A stretch of DNA of 57,919 nucleotides. Source: Gemmatimonadota bacterium (GTDB lineage Bacteria > Gemmatimonadota > Gemmatimonadetes > Longimicrobiales > Gaopeijiaceae). The stretch spans positions 1-57,919 of the forward strand of contig SLNQ01000172.1 in the NCBI GenBank assembly GCA_007132965.1, given 5' to 3'. This document shows, one piece after another, positions 8,259 through 17,940 of the stretch (position 1 is the stretch's first letter; each line of letters starts with the position of its first letter). The position numbers and the translations under genes are program-made. Under the pieces are notes generated by a model. It saw only the letters and a program-made list of their open reading frames with translations. It was not told the DNA's origin and made no database searches.

Positions 8259-10934
8259 CTATCCCCCACCCGCGTCCCAGCCCTCCCCGTAGAAGGCCTC
8301 CAGCCGACGGCGCAGCTCCGTCCAGGGGCCCTGCACCAGGGGTGCCGGGGGGAGGGCGTCCCGGAGCACCCGACCGTAGCTGCGGGTCACGATCCGGTCG
8401 TCCAGGAGGAGGATGGCACCCCGGTCGGTCCGGGAGCGGATGAGGCGACCGAAGCCCTGCTTGAGACGCAGCGCCGCCAGGGGCAGGAGGTATGAGCGGA
8501 AGGGATTCTGACCTCGGCCCTCCAGCGCCTCCATACGGGCCTGGGTGATGGGCTCGGTGGGCACGTGGAAGGGGAGCTTCTGGATCACCAGCCCCCGGAG
8601 GGGATCGCCGGGGACGTCCACCCCCTCCCAGAAGGAGCTGGTACCCAGCAGGATGGCCCGCTCCGAGGCCACGAACCGGGAGAGGAGCCGGTGCCGGGGC
8701 CCCTCGCCGTGCACCAGGAGCGGCCAGCGGGCGTCGTCGGCGGCGTCCCGGAGGATCCGGGCCACGGTCTGGAGGGCCCGGTGCGAGGTGAAGAGGGCGA
8801 AGACCCCGCCCCCGGTGAGCTGCGCCAGCTCCCGGACCACCCGGGCGGTGGCCTCCTGGAAGGCGTGACCTCCCCCGGCGCCGGGCAGGTCGGTGGGCAC
8901 CCCGAAGAGGGCCTGCTCCGGGTAGGAGAAGGTAGAGGGAACCCGGGCCTCCTCCACCACCAGGGGGGCGGCGTGGTCGCTTCCGTCCACCGCAATGACG
9001 GGGACGGCATCGGCAAAGGCCAGGGCGGGTTCGGAGGCGGATTCCGGGGCGGGCTCGGCGGTCGCGGCAGTCCCGCCGTCCGGACCCGGTTCCACCACGT
9101 CGTCGGTCAGCCCCAGCCGGTCGCGCAGAAACCGGAACCCGCCCCGGCCCACGGTGAGGGTGGCCGAGGTGATGACGGTGGTGTCGATCTGCTGGAAGAG
9201 TCCCTTGCGGAGCTTTCGTCCGGGCTCTACCGGGGCGGCGGCCAGCCGCACGTTCCGGAAGCCTTCTCCCCCGCTCCCCCGGCCCTCGATCCAGCGCACG
9301 AAGGCGTCGCCCCTGTCTCCGGGATCCAGGACCAGGGCCAGCCCATGCCGGGCGCTCTCCAGGCGCCGCTCCAGCGCCCCCAGGTCCAGGATCCGGCCCT
9401 CGAGAGGGTCCCGGAGGACCTCGTCGTCTTCCAGGCGCAGGCGCAGTTCCTCCACCTCACGGCCCAGACGGCTGAAGGCGGCGGTGAGGCGGTCCAGCCG
9501 GGCCAGGACCTCCTGGCTCTCTCCCGGATCCCGGGGGTCTCCCCGGCCCAGCCGCAGCGGCTCGTCGTCGCCGCCGGGCACCCGGGGCTCCAGGAGATCG
9601 AAGAAACCGGTGAGCTCTTCCCTGGCCCGCTCCAGGATGGGCCGCAGGCGCGCCTCCACCCGCTCCAGGATCCGGGGCGCCTCGCCTCCCTTCCCCCGGA
9701 GAACCTCCTCCACGCTGGCCAGCACCCCCTTCCCGTTCCGGTCCAGCCGCGTCAGGGTGCGAAACAGGCCCAGACGGGTCACCTCGCTGCCCAGGTGGGA
9801 GGTGGCGGCGTCCTCCACGTTGTGCCCCTCGTCGAGGATCACGTGCCGGTAGGGCGGGAGCACCGCCGACTGGGACCAGTTCTCCATGGCCTCGCGGAGC
9901 GCCACGTCGCTGAAGAGGAGCGCGTGGTTCACCACCAGCACGTCGGCGGCGGCGGCGGAGCGGCGCGCCCGCTGGTAGAAGCACTCCTGGAAGTGGGCGC
10001 AGCGGGCTCCCAGGCAGATGTCGCCGTCGGAGCGGACCTCCTCCCACACGTCGGAGGACGGGGCCACCGGCAGGTCCGAAAGCGAGCCGTCGTCGGTGGA
10101 GCGGCTCCACTTCACCAGCGAATTCAGCTCGGAGCTCCGGTCGGTCTCGAAGAGGGTCGGAGCGGTCTGGGCCGCCAGGAGGAGCCGGCGGATGGAGACG
10201 TAGTTCCCCCTCCCCTTCACCAGCGACCACTCCAGGTCGGGGCCCACCAGGTCCCGCACCAGGGGAAGGTCCTTGCCCACCAGCTGCTCCTGCAGGTTGA
10301 TGGTGTTGGTGGAGACCACCGTCCGCTCGCCATTGGCCAGCGCCCAGAGGGCCGCGGGCACCAGGTAGGCCAGCGACTTGCCGGTGCCTGTGCCCGCCTC
10401 CACCACCAGGACCCCGCCCTCGTTGTAGCGCTGGGCCACCCGACGGGCCATGGTGCGCTGCCCGGGTCGGTCCTCGAAAGCGCCGTGTCGTCTGGACAGA
10501 GGGCCGCCGGGGGCCAACACCTCCTCCACCCGGTCCGGATCCAGGAATTCCCGGCTCCGGGGGGCCGGAGGCTCCACCACCACGTAGAGGTTCCGGGCCT
10601 CGTTGTCCACGATCCCCGTCCCCAGACCGTGCTCGTAGACCCGGGCGGCCAGGGCCAGATCCGGGTCCGACGGCTCCAGGAGACCCGAGGGGTGGTTGTG
10701 CAGGAGGATCTCGCCCACCTCGGCGTCCCGGGCCGCCGCCAGCACCGCCTGGTGGTTCCCGCGGGCCACCGCCCGGGGCCACACGATGCGCCGCTCCTCG
10801 TCCACCCGGGCCAGAAAGCAGACCTCCCGGCCACCGGCCCGCTGGATCTCGGTGCGAATCAGCCGAGCGGCCTCGGCCTCCAGGGTGAGGCCGGCGACGG
10901 GACCGGGGGCCGGATCGGGCGGTGGAGTGCTCAG
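8259..10934 (-). CDS. DinG/XPD-like ATP-dependent helicase with N-terminal JAB/RadC-like (JAMM) domain; ORF track start is GTG at 10805, CTG at 10934 proposed
   Basis: Walker A EAGTGTGKS, DEGH box, CLGARCAHFQEC Fe-S-type cysteines; N-terminal HNHPSGLLEPSDPD fits HxHx7Sx2D JAMM; manual in-frame extension to CTG preceded by GAGGT. Confidence 0.85.
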   Translation of the reverse strand: MSTPPPDPAPGPVAGLTLEAEAARLIRTEIQRAGGREVCFLARVDEERRIVWPRAVARGNHQAVLAAARDAEVGEILLHNHPSGLLEPSDPDLALAARVYEHGLGTGIVDNEARNLYVVVEPPAPRSREFLDPDRVEEVLAPGGPLSRRHGAFEDRPGQRTMARRVAQRYNEGGVLVVEAGTGTGKSLAYLVPAALWALANGERTVVSTNTINLQEQLVGKDLPLVRDLVGPDLEWSLVKGRGNYVSIRRLLLAAQTAPTLFETDRSSELNSLVKWSRSTDDGSLSDLPVAPSSDVWEEVRSDGDICLGARCAHFQECFYQRARRSAAAADVLVVNHALLFSDVALREAMENWSQSAVLPPYRHVILDEGHNVEDAATSHLGSEVTRLGLFRTLTRLDRNGKGVLASVEEVLRGKGGEAPRILERVEARLRPILERAREELTGFFDLLEPRVPGGDDEPLRLGRGDPRDPGESQEVLARLDRLTAAFSRLGREVEELRLRLEDDEVLRDPLEGRILDLGALERRLESARHGLALVLDPGDRGDAFVRWIEGRGSGGEGFRNVRLAAAPVEPGRKLRKGLFQQIDTTVITSATLTVGRGGFRFLRDRLGLTDDVVEPGPDGGTAATAEPAPESASEPALAFADAVPVIAVDGSDHAAPLVVEEARVPSTFSYPEQALFGVPTDLPGAGGGHAFQEATARVVRELAQLTGGGVFALFTSHRALQTVARILRDAADDARWPLLVHGEGPRHRLLSRFVASERAILLGTSSFWEGVDVPGDPLRGLVIQKLPFHVPTEPITQARMEALEGRGQNPFRSYLLPLAALRLKQGFGRLIRSRTDRGAILLLDDRIVTRSYGRVLRDALPPAPLVQGPWTELRRRLEAFYGEGWDAGGG

Positions 10935-10942
10935 GGGAGACC

Positions 10943-12250
10943 TCAGGTCTTGAGCGGTGCTGGACGAGCCGAAGGGAAGAGCACGTTGTTCAAAATGAGC
11001 CGGTAGCCCGGCGAGTTGGGATGGAGCTCCAGGTTGGTGGGAGCATCTCCGATCTGGTGCTCCGGGTCCTCGGGGTCATGTCCGCCGTAGAAGGTCCAGG
11101 TCCCCTCGCCCGCCGTGCCGTGGATGTACTTGGCCCGGTCACCCTCCTGGGCCAGAATCGTAACCCCCGGCTGCAGGCGATCGGCGCGGAAGGAGGTGGT
11201 GAGGCCGTAGAAGTCGGGGATCACCGCCTCGTGGTTCTGCACCAGCATGCTGGCCACCGGGTCGATCTTGGCGGCGAACTCGAAGAGCCGAAAACTGCCC
11301 AGGGCTTGCCGGTTCGCGGTATTGACCTGGTGGAAGTCGATGTCGGAGAAGGCATTCACCGAGGGCGACGTCTCGATCCGGGCTCCCTGGAAGGCGAAGG
11401 TCCGGCTCCAGTCCATCTGCTCGGTGGCGTCGGGGGCCGGGGGGCGGCCGTTCGCGAAGGCCGCCGAGATGTCGGTGCGGTGGCTGGCCAGCGCCAGGTC
11501 CAGGGTCTCGGTGGCCGAGCACATGGCGAAGAGGAAACCGCCGGCCTCCACGTACTCGCGGATCTCTTCGGCCACCGCCCGCTTCAGCGCCGGAACGTCG
11601 CTGAAGCCGAAGCGGGCCGCCATCTCCTCGTTCCGGGCCACCTCCTCCTGCAGCCAGGCCGACCCCGAATAGGCCAGGAAGAACTTGGAGTACTGTCCGG
11701 TGAAGTCCTCGTGGTGGAGGTGCAGCCAGTCGAATTCGTCCAGCTCACCCTGGAGCACCTCCCCGTCCCAGACCGTCTCGTAGGGGATGTCGGCGTACTC
11801 CAGCGCCAGGGTCACGGCGTCGTCCCAGGGCTGGGTGTTGGGCGGGGTGTAGATGGCGATCCGAGGGGCCGTCTCCAGGGGCACGGCCTCCATGTTCCCC
11901 TCCTGGATGCGGCTGCGGATGCGGGCCACCTCGGCGCCGTCCACCGGTTCAGTTCGGACCCCCCGGAGGGCCGCCTCCCGGCGCGCGGCTTCGGTGTCGG
12001 GCAGCAGGAAGGCGCCGTCGCGGTAGTTCAGGAACCACTCGGCGGTCTCGCCCCGCTCCAGGACCCAGTAGGTGAGCCCGTACGCCTTCAGGTGATCGCT
12101 CTGGGAGGTGTCCATGGGCACGAGCAAGTGCTGGGCCGCCAGCGGAGGAGACGAGAGGGCCGCGGTCGCCATGAGCAGGACCAGGGCCAGGAGCCCCGCC
12201 CCTGGGAGGGCCACGATCGGCAGGCGTAGGCGCCGTATCAGGGTCTTCAT
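10943..12250 (-). CDS. Secreted glutamine-amidotransferase-fold-like protein (a family often labelled 'asparagine synthetase B' in genomes)
   Basis: Signal peptide; IAIYTPPNTQPWDDAVTLALEYADIPYETVWD, LHLHHEDFTGQYSKFF, YGGHDPEDPEHQIGDAPTNLELHPNSPGYRLILNNVLFPS. Confidence 0.6.
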   Translation of the reverse strand: MKTLIRRLRLPIVALPGAGLLALVLLMATAALSSPPLAAQHLLVPMDTSQSDHLKAYGLTYWVLERGETAEWFLNYRDGAFLLPDTEAARREAALRGVRTEPVDGAEVARIRSRIQEGNMEAVPLETAPRIAIYTPPNTQPWDDAVTLALEYADIPYETVWDGEVLQGELDEFDWLHLHHEDFTGQYSKFFLAYSGSAWLQEEVARNEEMAARFGFSDVPALKRAVAEEIREYVEAGGFLFAMCSATETLDLALASHRTDISAAFANGRPPAPDATEQMDWSRTFAFQGARIETSPSVNAFSDIDFHQVNTANRQALGSFRLFEFAAKIDPVASMLVQNHEAVIPDFYGLTTSFRADRLQPGVTILAQEGDRAKYIHGTAGEGTWTFYGGHDPEDPEHQIGDAPTNLELHPNSPGYRLILNNVLFPSARPAPLKT

Positions 12251-12915
12251 CCATCCCTCCGGATCTGGTTCAGAAGCTGTCGGGCGGTGGGCGCCACCGG
12301 GTGGTTCGGCGCCCCCACGATGAGCGCCTCCAGGAGCTCCTCGGCCTGGGGCCGGTCCTCCCCCGGCCCGGCCAGGTAGCGGGCCAGCCGGAGGGTGGCC
12401 TCAGGGGTCTCGGGGGCGTCCGGCGCCAGCTCCAGGAGCCGGGCGCGAAGCTCCGCCGCCTCCGACGGATCCGAACCGTCCAGCAGGTGGGCCGCCAGGG
12501 CCAGCAGCGCCGGCCGGTCGGCGGCGGCGGCGGCGTCCAGCTCCTCCCGGATCAGCCCGGCGCCCCGGGCCGCCTCGTCGTCGTCGGCGTGGAGGAGGGC
12601 CCGGGCCGCCAGGGCGCCCGCCTCCGGTCCCGTCTTCTCCGCCACCGCCAGGAGCTGGATCCAGAGGGTGGCCCGACGTCCGGAGAGCTCTCCGGCCCGG
12701 GCGCGGATCCCCTCCAGGCCCCGGGCCCGCTCCTCCTCCGACGCCAGGAGCCCCGGGATCTCCTGCGGCCGGGGTGCGACGGTGTCGGAGACGGCCTCGG
12801 CCCGCGCCGCCTCCTGGCCGGCGGCCGCGGGCACGGCCGAGGCCGGCACCGCCGGCGCCGACACCGCCAGCGACGCCGCCGACACAAGTATCACCGCAGA
12901 GAGCGCCGCCTTCAC
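12247..12915 (-). CDS. Secreted Ala-rich (TPR/HEAT-like) protein, unknown function
   Basis: Signal peptide; helical Ala/Leu/Glu-rich repeats; 4-nt overlaps with both neighbours. Confidence 0.5.
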   Translation of the reverse strand: MKAALSAVILVSAASLAVSAPAVPASAVPAAAGQEAARAEAVSDTVAPRPQEIPGLLASEEERARGLEGIRARAGELSGRRATLWIQLLAVAEKTGPEAGALAARALLHADDDEAARGAGLIREELDAAAAADRPALLALAAHLLDGSDPSEAAELRARLLELAPDAPETPEATLRLARYLAGPGEDRPQAEELLEALIVGAPNHPVAPTARQLLNQIRRDG

Positions 12916-15900
12916 GATCGGCCCCCTCCACCGGCCCCGCCGGCGTTCCGGTTCAGCCGCTCGAAGTACTCCAGAACCAGGCGGCGTTCGGCGGGGGTTA
13001 GGGCCTCCAGCTCGGCTGCGTCGGGCAGGGGGATCCGGTGGCCCCGCAGGAGACCGTCGGGGAGGGGGGTCACCAGGGGCCGGTCCACCTCCTCGGCGGT
13101 GGTTCCTTCCCGCTCTTCGGTGGGACCGTCTCGCTCAAGCATCCGACCGGCGCCCAGGAACCGCTCCAGGAGGTCCTCCTGTCGCCGGAGGGTCTCGGGC
13201 TCCAGGCGACCCTCGGCCAGCTCCCGGGCCAGCTCCCGGGCCTCCCGGGCCATCTCCTCCAGGTCACCGGGGGTCCACTCGCCACCCGGCCGTTCTGCCA
13301 GCTCCTCCACTCCCCCCGCCACCTGGTCCTGGGCCGCCGCCAGCTCGTCCATGCGGGCCTGGGCCCCCTCCTGGCCTGGGTCGCCGGAGAGGGATTGGGC
13401 CTCCTGGTTGATGGCTTCCTGCTCCCCGGCCAGTGCCTCCATCTCGTCCATGAGATCCTCCATCCCGGAGCCCTCGGCGCCCTGCCCTACCTGCTCCATG
13501 CCGGTGAGGGCCAGGAGCGCCGCCCGGTTCAGGGCTGTCACCGCCTCCTCGGCCCAGACCGTGGGCCCGGCGCCTGCTGTGCCTTGCCGGCCCAGTCCCT
13601 CGGTGACCCGTTCCATCCGGTCCATGGCCTGGCCCAGCGCCTCGGTGACCTGCCGGCCCACCTGCGGCGCCTGTCGGGTGGCCAGGCCCAGTTGCACGGC
13701 CAGGTGGCGGGTGCCCTGGGCCAGAACCGCCTCCTCTCCCTGGAGCCGGCTCCGTTCAACCGCGCCGGCGCCCCGGATGCGGTCCCGGATCTCTTCCTGA
13801 CGACGGGCCAGCGCCAGGGAGCTCTCGGCTCCCCGACGGAGGGCGTCGCGGATCTGCTCTTCCCACTCCTCGAGCCACTCCATGCGGTCCTGCCGCATCT
13901 CGTCCAGGGCCTCCTGAAGCTGCCGGGCCGCTTCGTCGGCCTGGTCCCGGGCGCCTTCGGCCTGTCCGTCCCGGGCCTCCTCGGCGGCCTGGGACATGGA
14001 GCGCTCCGCCTCGGCGACCTCCCGGGCCGTCTCGCCGGCCCGCTCGGCGGCGGCCGGATCGCCGGCCTCCTGCAACCGCTCCTCGAGCCCCCGCAGCCGC
14101 TCCGCCAGCTCATCGGCACGGCGGGCCAGCTCCTCCTGGGCCTCCACCCCCTCGGCGGTCTCCAGCTCTCCGGCGACGGCCTCCTGGGCCTCGGCAATGG
14201 CCTGGAGCTCCTCTTCGGATCCCAGGTACGACTCCTCCAGCGCCTCCCGCTGGAGCCGCTCCAGGGCGGCCTCGAGGCGGTCCCGAAGGGCCTCCCGGGC
14301 CTCGGCCATCTCCGACAGCTCGCCCAGGGCGTCGGGGGTTTCGCCGTCGGCCAACCGCTCCAGGAGCTCCTCCAGGCGGGCCCGCTCCTGGGGGTCGGCC
14401 AGCTCCGACAGCATGGACTCCAGCTGCTGCAGCCGTTCCCTGAGGCCCCCGTCCTCGTCGCCCAGCCCCTCCAGCCCGCGGCGCGTGGCCTCCATCTCTT
14501 CCCGGAGGCGATCGATCTCCCGGGTCAGCTCCTGGTGCGCCTCCGCCGCCCCCCGGACCTCCTCGCGCCTCTGGAACTCCCCGGCGCTCCCTGCATCGGC
14601 TCCGGCCCGGGCCTCGTGCTCCCGGTCCCGGAGATGGTCGGCCTGCCGGTCTGCCTCCCGGACCAGCTCTCCCACCCGCTCGCCGGCCTCCTCCAGTTGG
14701 GTGCGGGCGGCATCGCGCTGGACGGCGGCGGTGGGCACCCGGAGTCGATACTCCGGACTCACGGCCTCCTGCTCCTGCGGGGAGACGTCGGCAGCCCGGG
14801 CCGAGAGGAGGACCTCATCGCCGGGCTCGAGGCCCCAGTCCGCCAGCTCCAGGATCGACCTGAAGCTGACCTGCCGGTCGCCGTCGGTGGCGATGCGCTC
14901 CACCTGGGGCTCGCCCCCCTCACCGTCGGGGCCCACCCGGGCCACCTCGACCTGGATCCACGCCAGGCCGAAGTCGTCGGAGGCCTCCAGGAGGAGGGGG
15001 AGGCGGAGGGACGCCGGGAGGTTCCCGTCCTCGCCGGGGACCGGGAGGGCCACCTCGGGGGGCAGGTCTTCCTCCACGGTGATCCGGGTGGGGTCGGGGA
15101 GGGCTGCGTCGTCGTCGGCCCCCTCCACTCCCCAGCTCACCTCCCCGGAACGCCCCGGCCGCCACTCCCCCTGGAAGCGGCCCTCCTGCACGGGCGTGCG
15201 GAGCGCCTCAGTGCCGTCGGCCCACCGGAGGACCAGCGCCGAGCCCTCCTGTCCCTCCACCCGGCCGCGGAGCACCACCCGGGTGCCCCGGGGCATGCTC
15301 AACTCCGTCGGAGCCCCGCGACGGGTCTCGTTGGGGAGTCGGGTGTAGTCGGGAAAGTGGAGCTCCACTGCCAGCTCGGTGAGGAGGAGAGGGTCGGAAG
15401 GCTCGATACGGGCCTCCCGGCTCCGGGCTCCGTCGGGGGCGGAGGCCCAGTAGCGGACCGGACCATCCAGGGGCGGCAGTTCGTGTCGGGCCATTCCCTG
15501 GGTCACCTCGAGCTCCACCTCCCTCAGGGGCTGGCCCACCGCCTGCCAGTGGAGGGTCACCCGGCTGCGGTCCGCCGCCCGGACGCCGACCTCCGGGACC
15601 GTACCCCGGGGAAGCTCCGCGTCACCGGGTTCGAGCCCAAGGGGGGCCAGCTCGGGTCCCGTCCAGACCGCCACCGGACTTGCCAACCCGGCCCACGCCG
15701 CTCGACTCCGGTCCGGCGAGAGAACCACCAGGAGGAGGGCCAGCGCCGCCACCGTGACCGCCGCCAGCGCCGACGCCCGGAGCAGGCGCTCCAGCTCCTG
15801 GCCCGGCCGTCCGGCCAGCTCCCGGGGCCGGCCCCCCAGCCGGTCTCGGAGGCCCCGGCCCCCTGCCCGGATGAGAGCGGTGGAGACGCCTTCCGGCGCC

Positions 15901-16253
15901 TGGCGATCCAGTTCGAGCTGGGCCCGCAGAGCGCCGGGCGCCAAACCCGACTCCCGCTCCATCTCGCCGGCCAGGGTGGGCTCGTGGCTCCAGCGCCGAA
16001 GGTATCGGGCCACGGCCACGGCGATCCCCACCACCAGGAGCAGTCCCCCCGCCACCAGGAGCGCGGGGAAGGGAGAGCCGGCGGACCACTCCTCGGAGAC
16101 CAGGATCCAGGCAAGGACGAAGACCAGCCCCATCCCCGCCAGCGCACCAAGGAGGACCACCCCCCCACCTCTCCCGCACAGCCACCGACGGACCCCCTGG
16201 AGGGCGACCTCGGGGGAGCCGGAGTCGGACGTGGGCGGAGGAGACGGGCTCAT
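12912..16253 (-). CDS. DUF4175-type large membrane/coiled-coil protein
   Basis: 1113 aa; N-terminal TM segments, Ig-like middle (EPSDPLLLTELAVELHFPDYT), long Glu/Arg coiled coil. Confidence 0.75.
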   Translation of the reverse strand: MSPSPPPTSDSGSPEVALQGVRRWLCGRGGGVVLLGALAGMGLVFVLAWILVSEEWSAGSPFPALLVAGGLLLVVGIAVAVARYLRRWSHEPTLAGEMERESGLAPGALRAQLELDRQAPEGVSTALIRAGGRGLRDRLGGRPRELAGRPGQELERLLRASALAAVTVAALALLLVVLSPDRSRAAWAGLASPVAVWTGPELAPLGLEPGDAELPRGTVPEVGVRAADRSRVTLHWQAVGQPLREVELEVTQGMARHELPPLDGPVRYWASAPDGARSREARIEPSDPLLLTELAVELHFPDYTRLPNETRRGAPTELSMPRGTRVVLRGRVEGQEGSALVLRWADGTEALRTPVQEGRFQGEWRPGRSGEVSWGVEGADDDAALPDPTRITVEEDLPPEVALPVPGEDGNLPASLRLPLLLEASDDFGLAWIQVEVARVGPDGEGGEPQVERIATDGDRQVSFRSILELADWGLEPGDEVLLSARAADVSPQEQEAVSPEYRLRVPTAAVQRDAARTQLEEAGERVGELVREADRQADHLRDREHEARAGADAGSAGEFQRREEVRGAAEAHQELTREIDRLREEMEATRRGLEGLGDEDGGLRERLQQLESMLSELADPQERARLEELLERLADGETPDALGELSEMAEAREALRDRLEAALERLQREALEESYLGSEEELQAIAEAQEAVAGELETAEGVEAQEELARRADELAERLRGLEERLQEAGDPAAAERAGETAREVAEAERSMSQAAEEARDGQAEGARDQADEAARQLQEALDEMRQDRMEWLEEWEEQIRDALRRGAESSLALARRQEEIRDRIRGAGAVERSRLQGEEAVLAQGTRHLAVQLGLATRQAPQVGRQVTEALGQAMDRMERVTEGLGRQGTAGAGPTVWAEEAVTALNRAALLALTGMEQVGQGAEGSGMEDLMDEMEALAGEQEAINQEAQSLSGDPGQEGAQARMDELAAAQDQVAGGVEELAERPGGEWTPGDLEEMAREARELARELAEGRLEPETLRRQEDLLERFLGAGRMLERDGPTEEREGTTAEEVDRPLVTPLPDGLLRGHRIPLPDAAELEALTPAERRLVLEYFERLNRNAGGAGGGGRS

Positions 16254-16263
16254 GGGATCGCCC

Positions 16264-16995
16264 TCACGGCGCCCGCTGGGAGAGGGCGTACACGAAGATG
16301 TTCACTCCCATGCGAAGGGCCTCTTCCCGGACGTCCTGCGGGTTGCCGTGGACCTCCGGATCTTCCCAGCCGTTGCCCAGGTCGGTCTCGTAGGTATACA
16401 GCACCATGAGCCGGCCCTCGTGAAAGATCCCGAAGGCCTGCGGGGGGTTGCCGTCGTGTTCGTGGATCTTGGGCAGCCCCTCCGGAAACTCGTAGAACGC
16501 CGAAAAGATGGGGTGTTCCGGCGGCAGCTCCACCATGGGCCGATTCGGGTAGAGCCGCTCCATCTCGCGGCGGAAGGCCTCGTCCATGCCGTAGTTGTCG
16601 TCGGCGTGGAGAAAGCCTCCCCCCTCGAGGTAGCGCCGGAGCGCCTCCCGTTCCTCGGTGTCGAAGACCACGTTGCCGTGCCCCGTCATGTGAATCAGGG
16701 GGTAGTCCGGAAGCGCCGGATCCAGGGGGGTCACCACCTCTTCTCGGGCAGCCACCGGGATCCCCGTCCGGGTCCGGATGGCCTCCAGGAGGTTCGGCAG
16801 GGACGACGGGTTGGCGTACCAGTCGCCGCCTCCACCGTACTGGAGACGCGCCACCGTGGGCGTGAGGGCGGCGGAGGGCGATTCGGACCCCAGGACCTCC
16901 GCGGCGGGAGCGTCCGGTGCCTGGGTCCCCCAGGCGCCCGCGAGGACCAGCCCCGTGAGGGCCAACCCGGCTGCGAAGGGGAGTCGAATGGGCAC
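16264..16995 (-). CDS. Secreted DUF4159 domain protein
   Basis: Signal peptide; VARLQYGGGGDWYANPSSLPNLLEAI, YPLIHMTGHGNVVFDTEEREALRRYLEGGGFLHADDNYGMDEAFRREM. Confidence 0.85.
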   Translation of the reverse strand: MPIRLPFAAGLALTGLVLAGAWGTQAPDAPAAEVLGSESPSAALTPTVARLQYGGGGDWYANPSSLPNLLEAIRTRTGIPVAAREEVVTPLDPALPDYPLIHMTGHGNVVFDTEEREALRRYLEGGGFLHADDNYGMDEAFRREMERLYPNRPMVELPPEHPIFSAFYEFPEGLPKIHEHDGNPPQAFGIFHEGRLMVLYTYETDLGNGWEDPEVHGNPQDVREEALRMGVNIFVYALSQRAP

Positions 16996-17011
16996 GGCGG
17001 GAACGGGGGCT

Positions 17012-17938
17012 TCAGGTGGATGACGACCCGGAGTCCGGTGTCCGGGAGAGCTCCTGTATCAGTTCGTAGGCCCGGTTTCGGGGCACGCCCAGCCGACGAG
17101 CCACCTCGCGGGCAGTGCGACTGGGTGACCGTCCCTCGGCCAGGAGGGCCGTGGCCAGCGCCTCGACCGCGGCGGCGTCGACCTCCCGGGAGACCGCCTC
17201 GCCGGCAGCGGGCCCGACCACGATGGTCACTTCTCCTCTGGGTGGATGCTCGTGGTAATAGGCGGCGAGGTCGGCCAGGGTTCCCCGACGGACCTCCTCG
17301 TGGATCTTGGTGAGTTCCCGGGCCACGGCAGCGGCCCGCTCCGGTCCGGTCCGCCGGGCCAGCGCCTCCAGGAGCCGGGCCGTCCGCTCCGGCGACTCGA
17401 AGAGGATCACCGTCTCGTCGGCGGCCGCCACCCGCTCCAGGAGCGCATCCCGCTCCGTCCCCTTCCGGGGGGGGAACCCCAGGAAGGTGAAGGGCGAGAC
17501 CGGAAACCCGGCCACCACCAGCGCCGTGATCACCGCCGAGGGGCCCGGCACCGGCACCACCGAACGGCCCGCCTCCAGCGCCCGGACCACCAGGCGCTCG
17601 CCTGGATCCGACACCAGCGGCGTGCCGGCGTCGGAGACCAGGGCCAGGTCCTCTCCTGCGGCCAGTCGCTCCAGGCTCTCGCCGATGCGAGCCTCCTCGT
17701 TGTGCTCGTGCAGCGAGCGAACCGGCGTGTCCAGCTCCAGGTGCCGGAGGAGGATGCCCGTTCGACGGGTGTCTTCCGCCAGGATGCCGTCCACCTCTCC
17801 CAGAATCCGGGCCGCCCTGAAGGTGAGGTCCTCCAGGTTCCCGATGGGGGTGCTCACGATGTAGAGGGTGCCAAACGGCCCACCCGACCCCGCCTGGGAT
17901 CGAATGGGCCGTCGGGTGCCGCCCGGGGAGCCTTCCAA
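17012..17938 (-). CDS. rsmI: 16S rRNA (cytidine(1402)-2'-O)-methyltransferase
   Basis: GTLYIVSTPIGNLEDLTFRA, LVSDAGTPLVSDPG, PVPGPSAVITAL. Confidence 0.95.
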   Translation of the reverse strand: MEGSPGGTRRPIRSQAGSGGPFGTLYIVSTPIGNLEDLTFRAARILGEVDGILAEDTRRTGILLRHLELDTPVRSLHEHNEEARIGESLERLAAGEDLALVSDAGTPLVSDPGERLVVRALEAGRSVVPVPGPSAVITALVVAGFPVSPFTFLGFPPRKGTERDALLERVAAADETVILFESPERTARLLEALARRTGPERAAAVARELTKIHEEVRRGTLADLAAYYHEHPPRGEVTIVVGPAAGEAVSREVDAAAVEALATALLAEGRSPSRTAREVARRLGVPRNRAYELIQELSRTPDSGSSST

Positions 17939-17940
17939 AC

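Noticed and set aside
8565-11006. 813-aa plus-strand ORF opposite the JAB-DinG gene
   Set aside because: Shadow ORF with biased composition; the helicase motifs lie on the minus strand.
13038-16409. 1123-aa plus-strand ORF opposite DUF4175
   Set aside because: Shadow ORF; repetitive Leu/Gly/Pro/His composition, no recognisable motif.
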